Shown here piece by piece: positions 59,234 through 64,000 of a stretch of DNA of 64,000 bases; the stretch's first letter is position 1; every line of letters begins with the position of its first letter. Origin of the DNA: Acidobacteriaceae bacterium (GTDB lineage: Bacteria; Acidobacteriota; Terriglobia; Terriglobales; Acidobacteriaceae). Below the pieces are notes generated by a model. That model made no database searches, was not told the origin of the DNA, and saw only the letters and a list, made by a program, of their open reading frames with translations. Location of the stretch: positions 2,852,001 through 2,916,000 of the forward strand of contig JAPWKE010000003.1 in assembly GCA_028283655.1 (NCBI GenBank), in the 5' to 3' direction. The position numbers and the translations under genes are program-made.

Positions 59234-61264
59234 CTACGGACGAACACCGACCGTGCCGTTCTTCAGCGCGAGCGAGATCGGAGTCACCGTCGGAGCCGCC
59301 GAACCCACCATCTCAAAGATCGAGTTCTGCGCTGCTGCCGAGGTGCTCGTTGCTCCGTTTGCGACCCAGACGTTCCCGGAAGGATCGACCGCGATGCCGT
59401 TCTGCGTCGACATGCCCGTATGTTGGAAGCCCACGGAGCCTGTCGTGGGCGAAAGAATCGTGCCCGTCGTTGTGATCGCCGAGATGCTCGTCGTGCCACG
59501 GTTAGTGAACCAGGCATTGTTATTGCCATCCACCGCAACGTAGCGTGGCGTAGCGAATGAAGCAGACGACCCCAGGCTCGTTCCCGTGCCACCGACAATA
59601 TAGGTCACCGAGCTGACACCGTTATCGCTCACCCACATGCCACCGCCGCTACCTGCAGCCAGGCCATACGGGGTCGAGATCGTTCCCGAAGTGATCGGCG
59701 TATACGTCACCGCCAGCGAGCTGTCGTTGGTCGAGGTGCAAGGTCCGGTCGTGCACGACCCCGGCGTGATTGCCGAAGCCTGCAGCACCTGAGCCGAAGC
59801 AGTAGAACCTTGCGCGAGGAACAGGTTGCCTGTCGTCGTCAACGCCGCATACTGGTTGATGCTGTTGAACGGGTAGCGATACTGGCTGCTCGCAGCCAGC
59901 GTGCCGCCAAGGTACTCTTCAAAACCGTACGTCGTACCCGAGTTATGCGAGACGAAGATGTTGTTGCTCCCATCGATCGCAATGCCATACGGCTGGCTGC
60001 CGACAGCAATATAGGAGCCGGTAGAGGACGTCGGATTCCACTGGAACAGATAGCCGCTACCCGAACTGGTCGTCACATAAACATTGTTGTTTGTATCGAT
60101 CGCCAGATTGCGAGGTGAAGCCGCCGCCATGCTCGCCGGCGAAGTCGCTCCCGAGCTGAACGGATTCACCAGCGGCGTTCCGTTCGGGCTAAACTCCGTC
60201 ATCGACTCCGTCGCAGTTGCAGAGCTGTTGTAGTTGATGATCCAGACGTTGCCACCCGAGTCCACGGCGATGCCGTTCGCTCCATTGATCAGCGTCTGCG
60301 TCGCACTCAGGCCAGCCGAGAAGTTGACACCCAGCGACCAGTCATTCGGCGTGCCCGACAGCGAGTTGGCAATGTACGGCGAAGTCGCCGTCTGCAAACC
60401 ATAGAGCGTAGACAGGCCCAGCGTCGGATTCAGATTCATCATCACCGCAGCCTGGAACGTGTCGGTCGGCGTCGTTCCACCACTGGGCGTAATGCCACCG
60501 AAGAGCGTCGCGCACGGCGAGTCGCCGCTGCCATCCGAGTTCACACACGCCGCGAGGATGTTCGCGACCGTGTTCAGCTTCGCAGCCTCGGGCGTCACGG
60601 TAATGCTGCCCAGCGAGCTGGTAAGCGTCTTCGTCGTCACCGCATTGCCATCGGCCGAACCAGCCAGGTTCGCCACCGTGCCAAACGCATTCGCCAGCCC
60701 AAGCTGCGCCTGCGTCGTGTTCGGAGCGCCAATCACACCACTTGCCGAAAGCCCTGTTGTGGACGTCGTCGCGAACTGCGATAGCGAGTAAGCCGCAGCC
60801 GCCGTCGTCACTTCGTTGATCCATACATAGCTCGAGCTCTGCAGCGCCGAGCAGGTGCTGAACGCCAGCACAAGCTTGATTGCCGCGTTGTTGGTGCCGG
60901 AGCTCAGCCCCGGATTGCCACCCGTCGCCACCACATACACCGGCTCCGTTGACGAGGCGCAGGTGTACGTGCCCGTCAGGTTAAAGAAGCCATTGCTATC
61001 GGTCGTGGCCGAGCTCGTAGAGACCAGCGTTGCACCCGTTCCATAGCCCGTCGTGCCGGGCGTGTAGACCTGAATCGTCGAGCCAATCACAGGCTGCAGA
61101 CCACCGAAAGCGCGGCCCTTGATCGCAAGCGTTCCGTTCGAGGCTTCCGGCCCGGAGAGGTTCAGCGTCCCCAGCGCGCATCCGCTGAGTACAGGTACGA
61201 GCGCGAGCAAAGCTGCGCTGGAGAGCAGGTTCGCAGGGCGCGAGGCAAAGCGTGACATCTTCAT
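59234..61264 (-). CDS. NHL/SMP-30-like beta-propeller lipoprotein
   Basis: 676 residues from ATG 61264 with GGAG 7 bases upstream. A lipoprotein signal (residues 1-26) ends PVLSGC. Residues 36-160 resemble a carboxypeptidase-regulatory/FnIII-like domain (GSTIQVYTPGTTGYGTGA). From residue 300 onward, NHL-like blades appear: NGIAVDSGGNVWIINY, RNLAIDTNNNVYVTTSSG, YGIAIDGSNNIFVSHNSG, YGLAAGSGGGMWVSDNGVSS, RYVAVDGNNNAWFTNRGTTS, NGIAVDPSGNVWVANG. It ends shortly after the last blade. Probably anchored in the outer membrane; ligand unknown. Confidence 0.85.
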   Translation of the reverse strand: MKMSRFASRPANLLSSAALLALVPVLSGCALGTLNLSGPEASNGTLAIKGRAFGGLQPVIGSTIQVYTPGTTGYGTGATLVSTSSATTDSNGFFNLTGTYTCASSTEPVYVVATGGNPGLSSGTNNAAIKLVLAFSTCSALQSSSYVWINEVTTAAAAYSLSQFATTSTTGLSASGVIGAPNTTQAQLGLANAFGTVANLAGSADGNAVTTKTLTSSLGSITVTPEAAKLNTVANILAACVNSDGSGDSPCATLFGGITPSGGTTPTDTFQAAVMMNLNPTLGLSTLYGLQTATSPYIANSLSGTPNDWSLGVNFSAGLSATQTLINGANGIAVDSGGNVWIINYNSSATATESMTEFSPNGTPLVNPFSSGATSPASMAAASPRNLAIDTNNNVYVTTSSGSGYLFQWNPTSSTGSYIAVGSQPYGIAIDGSNNIFVSHNSGTTYGFEEYLGGTLAASSQYRYPFNSINQYAALTTTGNLFLAQGSTASAQVLQASAITPGSCTTGPCTSTNDSSLAVTYTPITSGTISTPYGLAAGSGGGMWVSDNGVSSVTYIVGGTGTSLGSSASFATPRYVAVDGNNNAWFTNRGTTSISAITTTGTILSPTTGSVGFQHTGMSTQNGIAVDPSGNVWVANGATSTSAAAQNSIFEMVGSAAPTVTPISLALKNGTVGVRP

Positions 61265-61467
61265 CGGTATCTCCCAGAAATTGAGGTACTGCCATTGCTG
61301 CCGGACAAGCCGGGGTGCACGCAACGGCGGACCCTGCAGATCAGCACACGTCGGTCGCGTATGTTCCTGAAAACTCTCAACGGAGCTCTCACACAGGGAA
61401 CAGGGGATGCCTTGAAAGGCACTCAAAATTCGCGACGCAAAACACCCATGGCAAAACTGCCGGATGC

Positions 61468-61497
61468 TTATACGCGATCACGCTGACACGTGACAAG
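61468..61497 (-). promoter_or_regulatory. Promoter of the NHL lipoprotein gene with a long leader
   Basis: On the minus strand -35 TTGTCA (61497-61492), 18-base spacer, -10 TATAAG (61473-61468). The predicted start near 61461 leaves a leader of almost 200 bases before ATG 61264. The leader can form hairpins (GTGCCTTTCAAGGCA) but no known riboswitch class is recognised. An imperfect palindrome, TGACACGTGACA, overlaps the -35. No further gene is seen in 61265-61656. Confidence 0.55.
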
Positions 61498-61586
61498 AAA
61501 ATCTATCGATCTGTTTGACAGGAGCTCCGCAAGCAACACTCGCATCCCGACACAACCCACAGACGCAAGCCCGCAGACAGAAAAGA

Positions 61587-61618
61587 GAGTGCCCAAAGCC
61601 TCTCGGCTTCCGGCACTC
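61587..61618 (-). terminator. Intrinsic terminator after rtcB
   Basis: On the minus strand GAGTGCC and GGCACTC form the outer stem with an inner AAGCC/GGCTT, followed by TCTTTTCT. It lies 39 bp past the rtcB stop codon. Confidence 0.75.
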
Positions 61619-61656
61619 CCTTGGGAAAAGCGATGAGCCTGAAGGTTCATCACGGC

Positions 61657-62871
61657 TTAGTCCTTGTACGGATCAAACTCATCCGCGCCGGCCATCGCCA
61701 CGCCATGCGGCGTGAGCGTATGCAACACGCGCACCGTGTCCCCCTGCGCCTGCAACACCTCGTCCAGGCGCTTGTAGCAATGCGGTGACTCATCCAGGCC
61801 GCCGCCCTTTAGCACGACGTTCGAACGCTGCAGCCACTCCTGCATCATCTCCGGCTTCACGAGTCCCTCACGCTTGACCGCACCAGTCTTGCGGTCGCGA
61901 ACACCCGCAGCCTGCTTACGGCCCATCACGCGACCAGCTCCGTGAACAGTCGAGCACAGCGACGCACGCTGCTCCTCGGCGATGAGGCGACCTGCTTCGG
62001 TCGTCACATCCGGCATTACGCCTTCGAGAATCACCGACTGCTCGCCCATCGTACCGCCGACAAACCCACGCTGCCCAGCGAACGCGGGAGTCGCGCCCTT
62101 ACGGCACACCCAGAGTTGCTTGCCATCGTGCTCTTCGAGCCACGCGAAGTTGTGATGGTTGTGTACCTCTTCCACAACCGGAGCGCCAAGCAAACGAGCC
62201 ACACGATCGCACACCCAGTCGCGACCGGCATAGGCATACGCTCCTCCAAGCTGCATCGCAGCGATGTACTGCTGCCCGAGGTCGGAATCAACGTCGAGCC
62301 ACACAGGATCGACCATCATGCCGTCCTTCGCTCCCGCGGCCTTCAGGAACCATGTCGCAATGCCATGCCCAAGTCCGCGCGAACCGAAGTGCACGCCTAC
62401 CCACACGCGATCTTCTTCATCCGTGAAGAGGTCGACATAGTGGTTGCCGCTGCCGATAGTGCCAAGCTGCGCTTCCGCCTTGCGCTTCAGCGGCGAGGCC
62501 GCATCTGTCGCCCAGCCAGGGTGGCCGTCACGCTCAAACAACGCATGTTCGACGCGTTCACTGTTCTTACGGCCGACACCGAAGCTGAGCGTGCGCCAGA
62601 TCTCGTCCATCAAACGGTGAACGTTCGCCCGCAACTCGCTGCCCGGCATGTCGAGCCGCACAGCCTTGTTACCGCAGGCAATGTCGAAGCCCACGGCAGT
62701 CGGGCTGATGCGCGTTTCGCTCGCGATGACGCCGCCAATCGGCACGCCATAACCAAGGTGGCCATCAGCCATCAGGGCGAAGCGATCGGCTGTCTGCGCG
62801 CACAAACGCGCCTGCTCCAGGGTGTTTGCTTCGTGTTCTCCGAATACGGGGATGTTGTCCAAAATCTTCAT
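61657..62871 (-). CDS. rtcB: RNA-splicing ligase RtcB
   Basis: GTP-dependent ligase joining 2',3'-cyclic-phosphate or 3'-phosphate RNA ends to 5'-OH ends, used in tRNA splicing or RNA repair. 404 residues. ADGHLGYGVPIGGVIASETR, VGFDIACGNKAVRLDM, LGTIGSGNHYVDLFTDEEDR, VGVHFGSRGLGHGIATWF and EEVHNHHNFAWLEEH carry the metal ligands. SLCSTVHGAGRVMGRKQAAG holds the guanylated His. No RtcA, RtcR or Ro60 gene is adjacent. The neighbours are an RNA-structure candidate and a toxin-antitoxin pair. Confidence 0.95.
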   Translation of the reverse strand: MKILDNIPVFGEHEANTLEQARLCAQTADRFALMADGHLGYGVPIGGVIASETRISPTAVGFDIACGNKAVRLDMPGSELRANVHRLMDEIWRTLSFGVGRKNSERVEHALFERDGHPGWATDAASPLKRKAEAQLGTIGSGNHYVDLFTDEEDRVWVGVHFGSRGLGHGIATWFLKAAGAKDGMMVDPVWLDVDSDLGQQYIAAMQLGGAYAYAGRDWVCDRVARLLGAPVVEEVHNHHNFAWLEEHDGKQLWVCRKGATPAFAGQRGFVGGTMGEQSVILEGVMPDVTTEAGRLIAEEQRASLCSTVHGAGRVMGRKQAAGVRDRKTGAVKREGLVKPEMMQEWLQRSNVVLKGGGLDESPHCYKRLDEVLQAQGDTVRVLHTLTPHGVAMAGADEFDPYKD

Positions 62872-62986
62872 GATTGATCCATGATTCCTTTCTGGCCGCT
62901 GGCTGGTTGTAGCCCGCTTGTCTTGTTACAAACACGACCGAGGTTGTGTTGCGCCTTCACTGCTCCTCAGTTCAACGCAAAGAAAA

Positions 62987-63113
62987 GGCCCAGGCTTGTC
63001 AGCCTGGGCTCGGTGGTTACGCGGTGATCGCTAGACCTTGTCTAAGACCAACCTCGCGTGAAAATCCAAACCGAGCCAGATGCACGATAGCCCGCAAACG
63101 CTTTGCGCGTTTG
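62987..63113 (-). ncRNA. Structured RNA candidate between relE and rtcB, ending in an intrinsic terminator
   Basis: Minus strand, 5' to 3': hairpin CAAACGC/GCGTTTG (63113-63095). A closing stem GGCTCGGT (63077-63070) pairs with ACCGAGCC (63014-63007). Inside it is an arm of ACGCG/CGCGT, TGGTC/GATCA and TAGAC/GTCTA around an AAG loop. Then the terminator GCCCAGGCT-GACA-AGCCTGGGC with TTTTCTTT follows. The 3' arm of the closing stem shares three bases with the terminator's first arm, so the two may compete. It starts about 80 bases after relE and ends 116 bases before rtcB. Confidence 0.55.
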
Positions 63114-63191
63114 TGGTGCGAGCGAGATGTGCTGATTCATGGACACGGCTAATTCCTTGGTCGTGTAAGACCTCTGTGATTATGCCACAGG

Positions 63192-63458
63192 TTATTCGTA
63201 AACTTCGCGACGATGTCGAATGCGGATCACCGTAACGAGGATCTTGCCATCGTCAATCGTGTAGACGACACGATAGTCGCCGATGCGAATCCGATAAGTG
63301 GCCTCATCGCCTTTGAGCTTCTTGCACCCCGCAGGACGTGGATCATCCTGCAGAGCCTCGATCTTTGCGAAGATACGCGCGATCAAGGCATTCGGAAGTC
63401 GCTCAAGTTCTTTGCGAGCACTCTGCTTGATCTCAACGACGTACTGCGACTTAGCCAC
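63192..63458 (-). CDS. RelE/ParE-superfamily toxin (probable mRNA interferase)
   Basis: 88 residues from GTG 63458, which overlaps the antitoxin stop; GGAAAG lies just upstream. YVVEIKQSARKELERLPNAL is the N-terminal RelE helix region. ALQDDPRPAGCKKLKGDEAT, YRIRIGDYRVVYTIDDGKIL and VTVIRIRHRREVYE are the RelE core and C-terminal strand, with Arg and Lys residues in the usual catalytic places. RelE-type toxins cut mRNA on the ribosome; ParE-type poison gyrase. The short Arg-rich end RHRREVY favours RelE. Confidence 0.9.
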   Translation of the reverse strand: MAKSQYVVEIKQSARKELERLPNALIARIFAKIEALQDDPRPAGCKKLKGDEATYRIRIGDYRVVYTIDDGKILVTVIRIRHRREVYE

Positions 63459-63642
63459 GCAGCTTTCCACTCGCTACGAGCGATGCTTTCACCTTCGCCA
63501 GCGATGTGCTCTTCTCAGTGCGACGCGCACGCGAGACGAGAACATCCTGAATGTCTTCCCACAGAGCCTTATGCACCTTGAGGTCGATCACCGCAGCGGT
63601 CTTATTGCCCTTCTCGTCGGTAAGAAACTGAACACCAGTCAT
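63451..63642 (-). CDS. Antitoxin of the RelE-type pair (RelB/Phd-like)
   Basis: 63 residues from ATG 63642. MTGVQFLTDEKGNKTAAVID, then LKVHKALWEDIQDVLVSR has the beta-hairpin N-terminus of small Phd/YefM- or RelB-like antitoxins. The basic C-terminal part RARRTEKSTSLAKVKASLVA would contact the toxin. Its stop codon overlaps the toxin start, the usual TA layout. Preceded by a near-consensus promoter. Confidence 0.8.
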   Translation of the reverse strand: MTGVQFLTDEKGNKTAAVIDLKVHKALWEDIQDVLVSRARRTEKSTSLAKVKASLVASGKLRG

Positions 63643-63659
63643 GAGAACTCCGTGATTTG

Positions 63660-63688
63660 AACGTATGACCTCTAACAGTGAATGTCAA
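63660..63688 (-). promoter_or_regulatory. Promoter of the toxin-antitoxin pair
   Basis: On the minus strand -35 TTGACA (63688-63683), 17-base spacer, -10 TACGTT (63665-63660), about 18 bases before the antitoxin ATG. TGAC and GTCA repeats flank the spacer and may mark the autoregulatory operator. Confidence 0.65.
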
Positions 63689-63713
63689 ACAGAACAATGC
63701 CTACGTAAAGGTG

Positions 63714-64000
63714 CTAGCCTATCCGCGGACTCATGCAAGATCCGCAAAGCTTCGCCCTTGGCGTCCGCAGCGGCTTGCCACACTGATGACACGGAGGCCC
63801 ATAGAGCGAAAGCCGATGATGCATGATTGCATTATGATGGCAGTCTTTCATCCCTGTGAGTTCTTCATAACGCGCACGAACCGACCGAAACCGATCATCG
63901 ATAGAGTCGAGCGGTAGTCCGAGCGCCGCACGGACAGCCTTCGTGCTACGAATGCAAACGCTGTAAAGCTCCGCAACGGTCGCAAACTCCTCTTCATCTA
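63714..64000 (-). CDS. Zinc-ribbon protein of unknown function (3' part; runs off the window)
   Basis: The minus-strand frame is open from the right edge to TAG 63716-63714, giving 94 visible residues. [40 protein letters not shown] and [20 protein letters not shown], then [16 protein letters not shown] end in a C-x2-C...C-x2-C ribbon. The ending [20 protein letters not shown] is shared by a group of short bacterial proteins I recognise only by pattern, without a known function. It continues beyond 64000. Confidence 0.8.
   Translation of the reverse strand, partial: DEEEFATVAELYSVCIRSTKAVRAALGLPLDSIDDRFRSVRARYEELTGMKDCHHNAIMHHRLSLYGPPCHQCGKPLRTPRAKLCGSCMSPRIG

Noticed and set aside
63007-63077. 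Possible tRNA on the plus strand (71 nt, GGCTCGG...CCGAGCC ends)
   Set aside because: The outer stem is tRNA-like in size, but no T-loop (TTCRA), no D-loop GG and no valid seven-base anticodon loop with U33 can be found. It is treated as a structured RNA candidate on the minus strand because the terminator there has the T tract.
1-64000. CRISPR arrays, prophage, integrases or insertion sequences
   Set aside because: Looked for on both strands; no regularly spaced direct repeats, no transposase or integrase motifs and no att-like duplications were seen. The relE-type pair is the only mobile-type gene set.

Overview
The window looks like a chromosomal segment of an Acidobacteriaceae-type bacterium (Terriglobus/Granulicella/Edaphobacter relatives). 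The DNA is GC-rich. It carries large TonB-dependent receptors, including an Oar-like one, a bactofilin, secreted YXWV-type and NHL-type lipoproteins, a DedA-rhodanese fusion and a FmdE-like protein outside any methanogenesis context. This placement is an inference from gene content, not from a database comparison. No phage, integrase, insertion sequence, CRISPR array, rRNA or recognisable tRNA was seen.

Layout. 1-2000 is the end of the ribosomal alpha-type operon on the minus strand (infA, rpmJ, rpsM, rpsK, rpsD; rpsD runs off the left edge). 2200-10450 holds a bactofilin, a GYF-domain membrane protein, a VOC protein, a GH13 alpha-glucosidase, FmdE plus a methyltransferase, and a TonB receptor. 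10600-18600 is a surface-polysaccharide and housekeeping stretch: sugar transferase, GT4, DUF721, gatC and gatA in one run, then rfbC, gmhB, a GT9 heptosyltransferase and another glycosyltransferase. gatA and the GT9 gene are each broken by a one-base insertion of very similar form. 18700-33000 has a secreted protein with tandem heptapeptide repeats, a flavin monooxygenase, a diguanylate cyclase, a geranylgeranyl-reductase-type flavoprotein, DedA-rhodanese, an Oar-like receptor, obgE, flavodoxin and an arylsulfotransferase-like protein.

32880-41950 is amino-acid biosynthesis: proB-proA-tyrA; trpB-trpA-aroQ-aroF behind an apparent attenuator with a short Phe/Tyr/Trp-rich leader peptide; and trpC-trpF. 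At 42080-43300 a cysteine-free paralogue of ribosomal protein S4 and a small CxC protein are flanked by two copies of a structured RNA-like element with an identical 17-nt loop and different but complementary stems. 43300-53760 holds an AAA ATPase, acnA, a lipoprotein, mntH, dut, a GT39-like protein and rplU-rpmA. 53940-59150 has hemL, purM, an unusual purN, a site-2 protease and a MerR regulator. 59230-64000 has an NHL lipoprotein, the RNA ligase rtcB, a structured RNA candidate ending in a terminator, a RelE/RelB-type toxin-antitoxin pair and the 3' part of a zinc-ribbon protein.

The best leads are the aromatic attenuator before trpB (apparently leaderless), the duplicated pseudoknot-like element around the zinc-free S4 paralogue, and the RNA structure between relE and rtcB. 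Start codons were reassigned where a Shine-Dalgarno sequence or family length decided the matter (TTG for infA and purN, GTG for the methyltransferase, the first TonB receptor and relE).
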